NCBI RefSeq assembly: GCF_013283855.1
Contig: NZ_CP054056.1
Coordinates: forward strand, 248,001 to 312,000
Length of the DNA: 64,000 nt
Direction of reading: 5' to 3'
From: Aquiluna borgnonia
GTDB taxonomy: Bacteria > Actinomycetota > Actinomycetes > Actinomycetales > Microbacteriaceae
Positions within the stretch are counted from its first letter, which is position 1. Every line of letters begins with the position of its first letter. Both the position numbers and the translations under genes were made by a program. Below are positions 27,556-35,653 of the stretch, one piece after another. The notes beneath the pieces were generated by a model. That model was not told the origin of the DNA, searched no databases, and saw nothing but the letters and a program-made list of their open reading frames with translations.

Positions 27556-28161
27556 ATGCAGTTGATAGGAATCTGGGCTTTGGTTGCGGCCACGCTGGGT
27601 CCGATTCAAAACGTGCTGGGCTGGTCAATTTCAGGGGCCCTAGTTCCGGGTTATGACCCGATCGCAAAGACCATCAGTGATTTAGCCGCCAACGATTCGC
27701 CGGTGCAGTGGCTGCAGTCAAGCTTCTTTTTGTTTGGCGCCCTGCTCACCTTCATCGGGGCTTGGAACGCCAAGGCACTCGCTGTTCCAGGTCGCATAGC
27801 GCTGGGACTAGCTGGAATCGCAGCCATCGGTTACACGGTGTTTGCAACGCCGTCGCAGGCCGGTTACTCAGATCTACATCGACTTTTTGCAACCTTCGCT
27901 TTTGTCTTGTTTTCCGCCTGGCCACTTTTGGCGATGCGTTTCGACAAGCGTTACCACTGGAGCCTGAGGCCTATCGGCGCAATCTCGGCAACCGTGGTGC
28001 TGGGCCTAACCACGCTTTGGTTCCTGCTCACCTGGCTCGAGCCTGGCCAACCAATAGTTGGGCTTTCGGAGAGAGTCATTGCAGTGATGCAGGTCCTCTG
28101 GCTGTCATTTGTAATCTGGTCTCAGTTTCTGCACCAGCGTAAATTTCAGCGGGCTTTGTAA
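27556..28161 (+). CDS. DUF998 family multi-pass membrane protein
   Basis: The product has 201 residues with about six hydrophobic helices. The motif GYDPIAKTISDLA near the first loop and HRLFATFAFVLFSAWPLL are typical of DUF998 proteins, whose function is unknown. The ATG at 27556 starts directly at the first helix; an upstream in-frame ATG at 27451 would add 35 charged residues and run into the metH start, so it is not used. Confidence 0.75.
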   Translation: MQLIGIWALVAATLGPIQNVLGWSISGALVPGYDPIAKTISDLAANDSPVQWLQSSFFLFGALLTFIGAWNAKALAVPGRIALGLAGIAAIGYTVFATPSQAGYSDLHRLFATFAFVLFSAWPLLAMRFDKRYHWSLRPIGAISATVVLGLTTLWFLLTWLEPGQPIVGLSERVIAVMQVLWLSFVIWSQFLHQRKFQRAL

Positions 28162-28242
28162 CAATTGGGCATTTAGACTTTTTTCGTGCCTTCCTAATGC
28201 ACACTTTCACCAGAACCCCCGCACATTTACCTAGGAGACAAA

Positions 28243-29118
28243 TTGTCTAAATTCTCATTCAAGGCTGCCTCTGCAGCCATTTTCACTGCCGCAAGCCTTA
28301 CCTTGGGTCTTGCTGGTTGCGCTCCAGCAGCCACCACAGAAGCGGAAACATCCGCTGCCGAAAACACCGAAGCTGTTGTTGAGGTGCTTCCAACCCTTAC
28401 CGAGGGCAAACTAACCATCGGAACCGGCCTCCCAGCCTACGAGCCCTGGGTTGTTGGAGATGCTCCAGAGTCCGGTGAGGGCTTTGAGGCGGCAGTTGCA
28501 TACGCAGTTGCCGAGCAGCTCGGTTTTGCTCCAGAGGATGTCATCTGGGTCCGCACAACCTTTGATGAGGCGATTGCTCCGGGAGCAAAGACTTTTGACT
28601 TCAACCTTCAGCAGTACTCGATTACCGAGGAGCGCAAGGCCGCAATCGACTTCTCCAGCCCCTACTACTACACCGCACAGACCGTAATCACGGTAGCGGG
28701 TAGTGCTGCAGCTGAGGCAAAGAGCCTGGCAGACCTCCAGGGCTTGCTCATCGGTGCCGCCACTGGAACCACGAGCTTCAAGTCCATTGAAGAGATCATC
28801 AAGCCAACCGCCGGTGCTCAGGCCTTCAACTCGAATGATGATGCAAAGGCTGCTCTGGCAAACGGTCAGGTCGATGCCATTGTTGTGGACCTACCTACCG
28901 CTTTCTACCTGACCGCAGTCGAACTAGACGGCGGAATCATCCTGGGTCAACTTGAGGGAGCTGAGGCCGGAGACAGCTTCGGTCTGGTTCTAGACAAGGA
29001 TTCACCACTGACCGAGGCGGTTTCCGCAGCCGTCGACGCCCTGCGTGAAAACGGCAAGCTTGCTGAGTTGGAGGCCACCTGGCTTGCCGACTACGCGGGT
29101 GCCCCGGTACTGAAGTAG
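28243..29118 (+). CDS. Amino-acid ABC transporter substrate-binding lipoprotein (SBP family 3)
   Basis: The product has 291 residues; TTG start with AGGAGA. The lipobox GLAGC gives Cys26, followed by an Ala/Thr/Glu-rich linker. The two-lobed type 3 binding domain begins KLTIGTGLPAYEPWVVGD and includes FDFNLQQYSITEERKAAIDFSSPYY and ALANGQVDAIVVDLPTAFYL. These are hallmarks of polar amino-acid binding proteins. The ligand cannot be told from sequence. It heads a three-gene importer with permease and ATPase; a strong hairpin separates it from the permease. Confidence 0.92.
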   Translation: MSKFSFKAASAAIFTAASLTLGLAGCAPAATTEAETSAAENTEAVVEVLPTLTEGKLTIGTGLPAYEPWVVGDAPESGEGFEAAVAYAVAEQLGFAPEDVIWVRTTFDEAIAPGAKTFDFNLQQYSITEERKAAIDFSSPYYYTAQTVITVAGSAAAEAKSLADLQGLLIGAATGTTSFKSIEEIIKPTAGAQAFNSNDDAKAALANGQVDAIVVDLPTAFYLTAVELDGGIILGQLEGAEAGDSFGLVLDKDSPLTEAVSAAVDALRENGKLAELEATWLADYAGAPVLK

Positions 29119-29132
29119 TAAAAAGTTGAGTT

Positions 29133-29164
29133 AAATAGGTGGGGCGGCAACGCCCCACCTATTT
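29133..29164 (+). terminator. Intra-operon hairpin between binding protein and permease
   Basis: Two perfect 14-nt arms (29133-29146 and 29151-29164) enclose a GCAA tetraloop of the stable GNRA class. The downstream T run is short (ATTTCATTTG), so it is likelier a partial terminator or 3' mRNA stabiliser. It would keep binding-protein mRNA in excess over the permease and ATPase. Confidence 0.75.
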
Positions 29165-29171
29165 CATTTGG

Positions 29172-30038
29172 ATGATTATGGCCCTATCAGAGCAAGAGAT
29201 CTCGCCCGCAGAACAAGCCCGGCGCGAGTTTCGCCAGCAGCGGCGCAAGCGCTCGATTTGGATTTCGCTGGCTAGCACCCTGGCATTTGCCGCGCTGGTT
29301 TGGTTTGGATTACTTGCCACACCGGGTTGGCAGAGAGTCGAGGAATCGTTCTTCAACTGGGAGGTTGCGGTTGCCAGCTTCCCGAGGGTGATTGACGGAC
29401 TGCTACTGAATCTCCGAGTCCTATTGGTAGCGGCCGTGCTGGTGCTGATCTTTGGATTGATGCTTGCGGTTTTTAGAACCCTGAAGGCTCCTGTGTTTTT
29501 CCCGCTCAGAGTTCTCTCAAAGGGCTACGTCGATTTGTTCCGAGGACTTCCCCTGATCATCGTGCTGTACCTGGTCGGGTTTGGGATACCGGGTTTGCGT
29601 CTGGAATTTTTGGGGAGGATCCCCGCTGAAGTCTTGGGTATTGCAGCCCTCACAATCACCTACAGCGCCTACGTCTCAGAAGTTTTCCGAGCAGGAATCG
29701 AATCGGTTCACCCTTCACAGCGACTGGCGGCACGTTCCCTCGGGCTGAGCTACTCGCAGTCGATGCGCCTGGTGGTGCTTCCGCAGGCGGTTCGCAAGGT
29801 TGTTCCCCCGCTAATGAATGACCTGGTTGCTCTGCAAAAGGATGTCGGCCTAATCTCTGTCTTAGGCGCGATTGACGCCGTTCGAGGGGCACAGATTGAG
29901 GTCGCGAAGTTTGCCAATTTCACCCCGTACGTGGTTGCTGGGTTGTTGTTCGTTTTGCTTGCCATCCCAACCATTCGATTGGCAGATCGAATTTCAGCGA
30001 AGTTTGCCGCCCGCGAACAGCAGGGAGTGGCACTGTGA
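29172..30038 (+). CDS. Amino-acid ABC transporter permease
   Basis: The product is 288 residues from the ATG at 29172. It has a basic N-terminus, a first helix (about 27-47), then the HEQ-family permease core with the EAA-like loop YVSEVFRAGIESVHPSQRLAARSLGLSYSQSMRLVVLPQAVRKVVPPLMND, which docks to the ATPase. No good Shine-Dalgarno sequence is present and the start lies 7 nt after the hairpin. An in-frame GTG inside the hairpin is unlikely. The single permease would work as a homodimer. It overlaps the ATPase gene by 4 nt. Confidence 0.9.
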   Translation: MIMALSEQEISPAEQARREFRQQRRKRSIWISLASTLAFAALVWFGLLATPGWQRVEESFFNWEVAVASFPRVIDGLLLNLRVLLVAAVLVLIFGLMLAVFRTLKAPVFFPLRVLSKGYVDLFRGLPLIIVLYLVGFGIPGLRLEFLGRIPAEVLGIAALTITYSAYVSEVFRAGIESVHPSQRLAARSLGLSYSQSMRLVVLPQAVRKVVPPLMNDLVALQKDVGLISVLGAIDAVRGAQIEVAKFANFTPYVVAGLLFVLLAIPTIRLADRISAKFAAREQQGVAL

Positions 30039-30784
30039 TCGATTGGGATAAGCCAAGACTTAGGGTCATCGGTCTAAAAAAGCACTACACCGATCGTAAG
30101 GTGCTCAATGGTATCGACCTGGATGTTTACCCGGGACAAATTGTTGCCTTGATTGGCTCCTCTGGTTCCGGTAAATCAACGCTGCTGCGCTGCGTGAATC
30201 AAGTCGAGGAACTTACTGACGGACAGATTTTTCTGGACGGCGAGGAAGTTTCGGCACCGGGCGTTGATCAGGATCGAATTCGCGCTCAGATTGGGCTTGT
30301 GTTCCAGTCCTTCAACCTTTTTGGACACCTGAGTATTTTGGACAACATCACGCTCGCCCTCAGGCACGTAAAGAAAATGGACAGGGCATCGGCTGAGGAA
30401 ATTGCGCTGGGTTGGTTGAAGCGCATTGGGCTCGGAGATCGCGGAGATTCCTACCCAGACAAGATTTCAGGTGGCCAGCAACAGCGCGCTGCCATCGTCA
30501 GGGCAGTGGCTATGGAGCCAAAGGTATTGCTACTGGATGAGGTCACCAGTGCGCTGGACCCAGAGTTGGTCGGTGAGGTACTGGATCTGATCAGAGAGCT
30601 CAAGTCAGGTGGAACCACCATTTTGATGGCCACCCATGAGTTGTCTTTTGCCAAAGAGGTTGCCGACTGGGTCATATTCTTGGAACACGGTGAAATCTAC
30701 GAGCAGGGGGAAGCGGCAGAGTTTTTTGCCAACCCTAAGCTTCCAAGAACCATTGAGTTTCTCTCAAGGATGCAGCGCTACTGA
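30035..30784 (+). CDS. Amino-acid ABC transporter ATP-binding protein (GlnQ-type)
   Basis: The product has 249 residues. Walker A GSSGSGKSTLLRCVN, Q-loop LVFQSFNLF, signature SGGQQQRAAIVRA, Walker B VLLLDEVTSALDPE and H-loop ATHELSFA are all intact. The Asp-Glu-Val-Thr-Ser variant after Walker B is typical of the polar amino-acid class. It energises the adjacent permease. GTG start within a GTGA overlap. Confidence 0.95.
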   Translation: MIDWDKPRLRVIGLKKHYTDRKVLNGIDLDVYPGQIVALIGSSGSGKSTLLRCVNQVEELTDGQIFLDGEEVSAPGVDQDRIRAQIGLVFQSFNLFGHLSILDNITLALRHVKKMDRASAEEIALGWLKRIGLGDRGDSYPDKISGGQQQRAAIVRAVAMEPKVLLLDEVTSALDPELVGEVLDLIRELKSGGTTILMATHELSFAKEVADWVIFLEHGEIYEQGEAAEFFANPKLPRTIEFLSRMQRY

Positions 30785-30787
30785 GAG

Positions 30788-31177
30788 CTAGAGGTAGAAA
30801 TCTAGCCTCGACCTGAGCAGCTTCTCAAAAGACTCCACGCTGCCATCAATGGCTTTTAGCTCGACGTAATCCAGCAGCATGGAAATTCCACCATCGTCAT
30901 AGCGCAGCAACACGCAGGGCTCTCTACCGGACGAAGCCTTGAGTTCCTCGGCATTGCGCTCGTTCATGTGGACGAGCTTGAAGGTGATGCCAAGCTCGGC
31001 CTTTAGCCGCTTCTCCAAATCTTTGAACTTGGCCTTTTTCATTACTGGTGAGTGGGTCACATCGCACAGGCTGCAGCTTCGCACACCGACCAGGTGGCCA
31101 AAGAAATAGGAAAGCTCCCCAACCACACCGCCGTTGGCTTTGTAGACACCAATTAGGGTCACCTGCTTTTCACTCAT
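30788..31177 (-). CDS. Small cytosolic CxxC protein of unknown function
   Basis: The product has 129 residues from the ATG at 31177. The pattern LIGVYKANGGVVGELSYFFGHLVGVRSCSLCDVTHSPVMKK is a conserved core I recall from uncharacterised bacterial proteins; it includes a CxxC pair next to Asp-x-Thr-His, suggesting a redox or metal site. The rest is mixed alpha/beta. The start is inferred from that core; no Shine-Dalgarno sequence supports it and longer frames are possible. It ends 4 nt after the convergent ABC ATPase gene. Confidence 0.6.
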   Translation of the reverse strand: MSEKQVTLIGVYKANGGVVGELSYFFGHLVGVRSCSLCDVTHSPVMKKAKFKDLEKRLKAELGITFKLVHMNERNAEELKASSGREPCVLLRYDDGGISMLLDYVELKAIDGSVESFEKLLRSRLDFYL

Positions 31178-31247
31178 GCTCAGAGGAACTAACGCAGCAT
31201 CAAATTGCTTCCCGAAGATTCTGCAGAGCATTCGCAGGGTCGCTGGA

Positions 31248-31253
31248 TAGGGT
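31248..31253 (+). promoter_or_regulatory. -10 element of a probable leaderless dedA promoter
   Basis: TAGGGT, then 6 nt (tcatag), then the GTG start of the DedA gene. Confidence 0.45.
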
Positions 31254-31259
31254 TCATAG

Positions 31260-31871
31260 GTGATCGAATTTGCCGTCTCAGTAATCAACCAAATCGGCCT
31301 GCTGGGCGCAGCGTTGGTGATCGCACTCGAGGTGGTGGTTCCCCCGATTCCAAGTGAGGCGATCCTGCTGCTCACCGGCTTTAATGTTGCAACCGGAACC
31401 TTTGGTTACCTAGAGGCCATAATCGCAACATCTCTAGGATCGCTCCTTGGTGCCAGCCTGCTGTATTGGTTGGGTCGGGCCTTTACCGAGGAGCGACTGG
31501 AGCAACTGACTGCGAAGTATGGAAAGTTCGTTGGGCTACCGGTCAGAGATCTCAAGCGCACTCTGGATTGGTTTGAGCGCTTCGGGGGACCGCTTGTGCT
31601 CTTTGGAAGAATGTTTCCAATCATTCGCTCACTGGTCAGCATTCCGGCTGGGCTCGTAAAGCTCAGCCTCGCTAAGTTCTACCTCTTCAGCACCATCGGC
31701 ATCCTGGCCTGGAACACCTTGTGGATCACAATCGGCATGAACCTTGGTGAAAACTGGGAGCAGGGTGAGGAGTTTGCCCAGCTACTCGAGTACCTTGTCT
31801 ACGGCTTTATCGCAATCGTCCTTGCGTATTTGGCTTCCAACCTAATTCGGCAATTCAGAAGGCGCGACTAG
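31260..31871 (+). CDS. DedA family membrane protein
   Basis: The product has 203 residues. Features are an N-terminal re-entrant helix with EVVVPPIPSEAIL, GSLLGASLLYWLGRAF, then FGRMFPIIRSLVSIPAGLVKLSLAKFYLFSTIGILAWNT, the signature of DedA (SNARE-associated) proteins. Members flip undecaprenyl phosphate or phospholipids and depend on proton motive force. The conserved Glu, Arg and Pro residues are present. GTG start, likely leaderless. It overlaps the convergent acetyltransferase gene by 17 nt. Confidence 0.9.
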   Translation: MIEFAVSVINQIGLLGAALVIALEVVVPPIPSEAILLLTGFNVATGTFGYLEAIIATSLGSLLGASLLYWLGRAFTEERLEQLTAKYGKFVGLPVRDLKRTLDWFERFGGPLVLFGRMFPIIRSLVSIPAGLVKLSLAKFYLFSTIGILAWNTLWITIGMNLGENWEQGEEFAQLLEYLVYGFIAIVLAYLASNLIRQFRRRD

Positions 31872-32394
31872 ATTCCCTGAGCTCAAAATAGCTGACCGTC
31901 ACGGTCTCGTTTTTGAATTCCTCGACCCAACTTCTCTCCGGCACTTCCTGGAAGCCCAATGCCCTGAGTAACCGAATCGATGAGAGGTTTCTTTCGTCTG
32001 GAGTCGCAAAAACTAGCTCGGCTTTAGCCTCGTCAAATAGATATTCCAGAAGTCTGGTGGCAGCCTCTTTGGCGTAACCATTTCCCTGGTGCTCAGCTGC
32101 CAGTGTGAATCCGATCTCAAACACCCCGCCCTCAACTAGGTGCAGGGCTAAGTCTCCGATGTGTTCATGGGTTTCTCGAAGCTCAATCGCCAGTTGCAGC
32201 CAGTCACCAAGAGCGGGAAACAAGACACCAGTCTGGGAGTCAATTAGGTCAAGGGCCTGCTCATCCGAATAGCTTGGCTCCCAGCTTTGATACCTGGCAA
32301 CCAGCGGATCTTGTCGATAGCGAACGAAGCTGGCCAAATGTTTACGAGCTAGGGGAGTAATCTCCAGACGCTCAGTGACAAGCGGAAAAACCAT
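31855..32394 (-). CDS. GNAT family N-acetyltransferase (RimJ/RimL type)
   Basis: The product has 179 residues. It begins MVFPLVTERLEITPL and carries the acetyl-CoA loop EHQGNGYAKEAATRLLEYLFD and NLSSIRLLRALGFQEV, a RimJ/RimL-like GNAT pattern. Substrate unknown; protein N-termini or small amines are usual. I chose the ATG at 32394 because it opens the typical LxTERLxLRP-like start and follows TACACT by 6 nt; the longer frame would run into the tRNA-Lys terminator. Confidence 0.85.
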   Translation of the reverse strand: MVFPLVTERLEITPLARKHLASFVRYRQDPLVARYQSWEPSYSDEQALDLIDSQTGVLFPALGDWLQLAIELRETHEHIGDLALHLVEGGVFEIGFTLAAEHQGNGYAKEAATRLLEYLFDEAKAELVFATPDERNLSSIRLLRALGFQEVPERSWVEEFKNETVTVSYFELRESSRAF

Positions 32395-32400
32395 GGTTGA

Positions 32401-32406
32401 AGTGTA
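32401..32406 (-). promoter_or_regulatory. -10 element of a probable leaderless promoter for the GNAT gene
   Basis: TACACT on the minus strand, 6 nt (tcaacc) before the ATG at 32394, just past the tRNA-Lys terminator. Confidence 0.5.
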
Positions 32407-32415
32407 TTTGGGGCG

Positions 32416-32447
32416 CCCAAAGAAAAAACCACCCGTAGGGGTGGTTT
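32416..32447 (-). terminator. Rho-independent terminator of tRNA-Lys
   Basis: A 9-bp perfect stem (32426-32434 with 32439-32447), a 4-nt loop and, on the minus strand, a T-rich tail (TTTTTTCTTT counting the stem end). It begins 6 nt after the tRNA 3' end. Confidence 0.85.
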
Positions 32448-32452
32448 CTCGG

Positions 32453-32526
32453 TAGGCCCCGTGGGGATCGAACCCACGACCCACGGATTAAAAGTCCGTT
32501 GCTCTAACCAACTGAGCTAGAGGCCC
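32453..32526 (-). tRNA. tRNA-Lys (anticodon TTT)
   Basis: A 74-nt cloverleaf. The 7-bp acceptor is GGGCCTC with GGGGCCT (two G-U pairs); the D arm is GCTC/GAGC, the anticodon stem CGGA-region with loop CTTTTAA, and the T arm GTGGG-TTCGATC-CCCAC; the discriminator is A. CCA is not encoded. A strong terminator follows. Confidence 0.95.
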
Positions 32527-32548
32527 TAACGAGGATGAAGTCTAACAG

Positions 32549-33391
32549 CTAGCTAAGGATGTCTTTGGTGCTAAATCTGCCGTAAGCGAGAGAACCAAAG
32601 ACGGCTACATAGCCGAGCTGGAGAATCAAGTTAGAGCCCATTGAGCTCAGCTCCATCGGCTGCCGAAGGATATCGGCAAAATCCAGCCAGTAGTGGGTGA
32701 ATAGCCACTCGTGCAGCCAGGACAACTGAGGTAGGTTGTCCAGGATTTGGCTCACTCCACTGGCGACCAACACTCCGGTCATTGCTCCCACCGGAATCGT
32801 GGTGAGGGTGGAGATAAATAGGCCCAGCGCCAGCATGCCCATCATCGAGATGGTGGTGTAGAGGGCAACCAGCGCCATGCGCCCCAGCGCCTCTGGAATC
32901 TGGATCACGTCGCCACTGAGCAGAGTAACCGGACCTACCGGAAACAAGATGGCTCCGATAATCGCACCGGCAATCATCAGGGTGAGGGTTCCAACCACGG
33001 TAAAAGCCAGGGTCCCCAGGTACTTGACCACCAGCAACCTAAAGCGTCCAACCGGAGCAATCAGCAGGTACCTGAGGGTTCCAAGTCCTGCCTCACCGGC
33101 GATAGTGTCGCCTGCCACCACTGAAATGGTTAGCGGAAGAAACAGCGGCATTGCCATCAGCATCGCGGTGAAGCCGGTGAACAAACCGTTCTGAGTGACT
33201 CGATCTAGAAATGGCGGACCCTCGCCAGGAGCCAACCGCTCCGCGGTTAGTGCCACCGCAATGGCAAGCAGAATGGGAATGAGAGCTATGGCAGCCAACA
33301 TGGCCCAAGTCCGGCGACGAGTGAACATCACCTTGAGCTCAGAGAGCATCAGGGAGGAGCCCAACTTAGCGAACAACTTCAAACCCCTCAC
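32549..33391 (-). CDS. ABC-2 type transporter permease
   Basis: The product has 280 residues with six hydrophobic helices and a basic N-terminus (LKVMFTRRRTWAM) typical of ABC-2 exporters. A central VAGDTIAGEAGLGTLRYLLIAPVGRFRLLVVKYLG segment is the usual coupling region. It pairs with the ATPase gene, which it overlaps by 26 nt. The start is uncertain: the GTG at 33391 has no Shine-Dalgarno sequence, while a TTG at 33376 follows GAGGGG. Substrate unknown. Confidence 0.85.
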   Translation of the reverse strand: MRGLKLFAKLGSSLMLSELKVMFTRRRTWAMLAAIALIPILLAIAVALTAERLAPGEGPPFLDRVTQNGLFTGFTAMLMAMPLFLPLTISVVAGDTIAGEAGLGTLRYLLIAPVGRFRLLVVKYLGTLAFTVVGTLTLMIAGAIIGAILFPVGPVTLLSGDVIQIPEALGRMALVALYTTISMMGMLALGLFISTLTTIPVGAMTGVLVASGVSQILDNLPQLSWLHEWLFTHYWLDFADILRQPMELSSMGSNLILQLGYVAVFGSLAYGRFSTKDILS

Positions 33392-34292
33392 CGGTTAGAT
33401 CAACAAAATACTCTTCGAGGCTCGGGCGCTCGAGTCTGATTTCCGTGATGGCATGCCCAGCTCCAACCAATTCAGAATTCAAGGCCGCAACATCAAAGTC
33501 TCCGGAGACTTCGCAGACAAAGCTTTCACCCGTTCTTGCCTTCGGATTCAATCCGCGCTCTCGCAAGGCCTGCTCAATGCCGCTTCCGGCAATCACCAAG
33601 CGCGTCTCACCTTTGGCTCGGAGCTCTTCAAGGGAACCCTGGGCAACAATGTTGCCAGCGGTCATGACGGCGAGGTGAGAGCAGAGCTGCTCTATCTCAC
33701 TGAGCAGGTGGCTGGAGAGGAAAATGGTGATGCCCTCGGCTGCCAGGGAGCGGATGAGGTTGCGAACCTCCCTGGTTCCCTGGGGGTCCAGACCATTGGT
33801 TGGCTCATCCAAAATCAATAGGTCTCGGGGCTTGAGCAGGGCGTTGGCAAGACCAAGGCGCTGCTTCATGCCGAGCGAATAGGCGTGAACCTTTTTTGAG
33901 GCCGCGTTGGACAGCCCGACCCGCTCCAGTGCGGCGTCGACTCGGCGCTCGCGGGTTGCTGGGTCACTGTTTCGATCGGCGGCATCCATCCGCAGCAAGT
34001 TGTTGCGGCCAGACATGTATGGGTAGAAGGCAGGTCCCTCAACCAATGCGCCGACTCTGGGCAGTGCAGCGTCAAGCTCTTTGGGGATGGTCTTTCCCAG
34101 CAGTTGAATCTCGCCGGAGGTTGCCTCGGCTAAACCCAACAGCATTCGGATTGTGGTGGTTTTACCCGAGCCGTTTGGACCCAGGAATCCAAATATGGAG
34201 CCGCGCTGTACCTCGAGAGAAATGCCACCAACTGCTTTTTGAGATCCAAAAACCTTGGTGAGGTTTTCGGTCCTAATTGCCCAGTCGGTCAA
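33366..34292 (-). CDS. ABC-2 exporter ATP-binding protein
   Basis: The product has 308 residues. Walker A GPNGSGKTTTIRMLLG, signature YSLGMKQRLGLANALL, Walker B LLILDEPTNGLDPQGTREV and H-loop LSSHLLSEIEQL are intact. The C-terminal ~80 residues form the extra domain of the CcmA/DrrA-like exporter class. The TTG start touches the stop of the LolA-like gene upstream (TAATTG), so it depends on coupling. With the permease it forms a complete exporter. Confidence 0.92.
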   Translation of the reverse strand: MTDWAIRTENLTKVFGSQKAVGGISLEVQRGSIFGFLGPNGSGKTTTIRMLLGLAEATSGEIQLLGKTIPKELDAALPRVGALVEGPAFYPYMSGRNNLLRMDAADRNSDPATRERRVDAALERVGLSNAASKKVHAYSLGMKQRLGLANALLKPRDLLILDEPTNGLDPQGTREVRNLIRSLAAEGITIFLSSHLLSEIEQLCSHLAVMTAGNIVAQGSLEELRAKGETRLVIAGSGIEQALRERGLNPKARTGESFVCEVSGDFDVAALNSELVGAGHAITEIRLERPSLEEYFVDLTGEGFEVVR

Positions 34293-35522
34293 TTAGCGAG
34301 CTGCAACTTCGAGCAGGTACTCGACCTTGACGCTGCCTGCGTAGACCTCACCGGAGTCGGTTAGCAGAATGTTCATAACCGGGGTGGAGAAGACTCTGCC
34401 TCCCTCAACCTCGGTCATCAAGTCGGCAAACAGCTCGTTCTCAAGCATTTCTAGCGGAAGGTCAGCTGGCAGCTCTGGAAGGTAGGCGACACTGTCCCAG
34501 CCCTCACCCAAAAGTTCCGGCTTTGCAACATCGGCGTACTTGGCTTCGAGCTCAGCCTTTTTGGCTTCGATCTCTGCCTCGGTTGGCTTGGTCGCCTCAA
34601 GTTCAGTCTTTAGCTCTTCCAGCTCTGCTGGGAGCTCAAGCTGCTGAACGGTTGTTCCGGCTGGCGGGGTGAAATTGAACAGCGAAGCATCGGGAGTCTC
34701 AAAACTGATGGACTCAAATCCAATTGAAATTGCTGGCTCTTCCTGCTCGATCGAGTAGACCTTGACATCTAATGCCATGCCGGTCTCGGAATCCACAGAA
34801 ACTACCACTGAGTCGATTAGGGACTGCTCGGACTTGGGCTCGGCGATCAGCTGGTAGGCGGTCCTGCCGGCCAGCATGTGATCCTTGCCGACCGAAATGG
34901 TTGATGTCTTCTGGGCCTCAGCGAGCAGGTAGTCGGCAACCGCCTCTGGGTTAGCAAGATCGAGCTGAAGTTCGGCTGAGAGCTCATCGAGCTTTAGCTC
35001 AGCCTCAGCTTTGGCTTGGTCGAGCTCGGCTTCGGTCGGAAGCTCAAATTCTCCAGTGGTTGCGGTGGCGTTCTTAGCATCGTAAATCCAGAACTGGTTG
35101 CCGCTGACAATCAGGTCGCGCTCGCTCATCGGGTCCAGTACCTGAACTCGCATCCCAGCCTCAGAGGCATACAGGCGCATCTTGTGGGTTCCGGCGATCA
35201 GCTCAACGGCTTGGGTTACCAGGTTGGACTCCAGCACCTGGGGAACAAAGTCCTCCATGCCCTCGGGCATCTTGTCTGCCATTTCCTGAGCCATGTCTTC
35301 GGAGACCATTGAGCTCATTTCGAGCGCAGGGAGCCCCAAGTCAGTGGTCTTCACCACGGTTCCGGAGAACCCGGTAATCGGCTCTTCCATCAGAAGCATC
35401 ACCTGCTGCGGCGTCAAATCCGGCAGGTCAACCGCATTCGCCTGCAGCGGGACCGCAATCACAGTTGCTGCAATGACAGCTGGAGTGATTACTGCTGGCA
35501 ACCAACGCTTGGAAATTTTCAA
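34293..35522 (-). CDS. Secreted LolA/RseB-like protein associated with an ABC exporter
   Basis: The product has 409 residues; TTG start with GAAGGGG. A signal peptide (about 1-30, cleavage near LQANA) precedes an incomplete-barrel fold: TGFSGTVVKTTDLGLPAL, then KMRLYASEAGMRVQVLDPMSERDLIVSGNQFWIYDAKN, GRTAYQLIAEP and VSVDSETGMALDVKVYS follow the LolA/DUF2092 pattern. A Glu/Lys-rich helical insertion lies at about 300-335. LolA carries lipoproteins in diderms; monoderm homologues are uncharacterised. It is the first gene of an operon with the exporter ATPase and permease, so it may bind the exported lipid or protein. Confidence 0.7.
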   Translation of the reverse strand: MKISKRWLPAVITPAVIAATVIAVPLQANAVDLPDLTPQQVMLLMEEPITGFSGTVVKTTDLGLPALEMSSMVSEDMAQEMADKMPEGMEDFVPQVLESNLVTQAVELIAGTHKMRLYASEAGMRVQVLDPMSERDLIVSGNQFWIYDAKNATATTGEFELPTEAELDQAKAEAELKLDELSAELQLDLANPEAVADYLLAEAQKTSTISVGKDHMLAGRTAYQLIAEPKSEQSLIDSVVVSVDSETGMALDVKVYSIEQEEPAISIGFESISFETPDASLFNFTPPAGTTVQQLELPAELEELKTELEATKPTEAEIEAKKAELEAKYADVAKPELLGEGWDSVAYLPELPADLPLEMLENELFADLMTEVEGGRVFSTPVMNILLTDSGEVYAGSVKVEYLLEVAAR

Positions 35523-35550
35523 CTTGGACCCCTTCAGGATTACTTCTGTG

Positions 35551-35560
35551 AACCTAGGTT
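35551..35560. repeat. 10-bp palindrome AACCTAGGTT upstream of the LolA-like gene
   Basis: Perfect palindrome 29 nt upstream of the TTG start, inside the 131-bp intergenic region. A TATAA-like sequence lies further upstream on the minus strand. It could be an operator; weak evidence. Confidence 0.3.
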
Positions 35561-35653
35561 AGGAAACTGGGAAAACCCTTATAAAAGTCCCGTTTACCTA
35601 ATTTTTAGACTACATCCAATAAACAAAGCCTGAAAAGTTTTTATTCCTGCCCT

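Noticed and set aside
29139-29171. Permease start in the hairpin at 29139
   Set aside because: It would begin inside the stem of the GCAA hairpin and add 11 residues not typical of the family.
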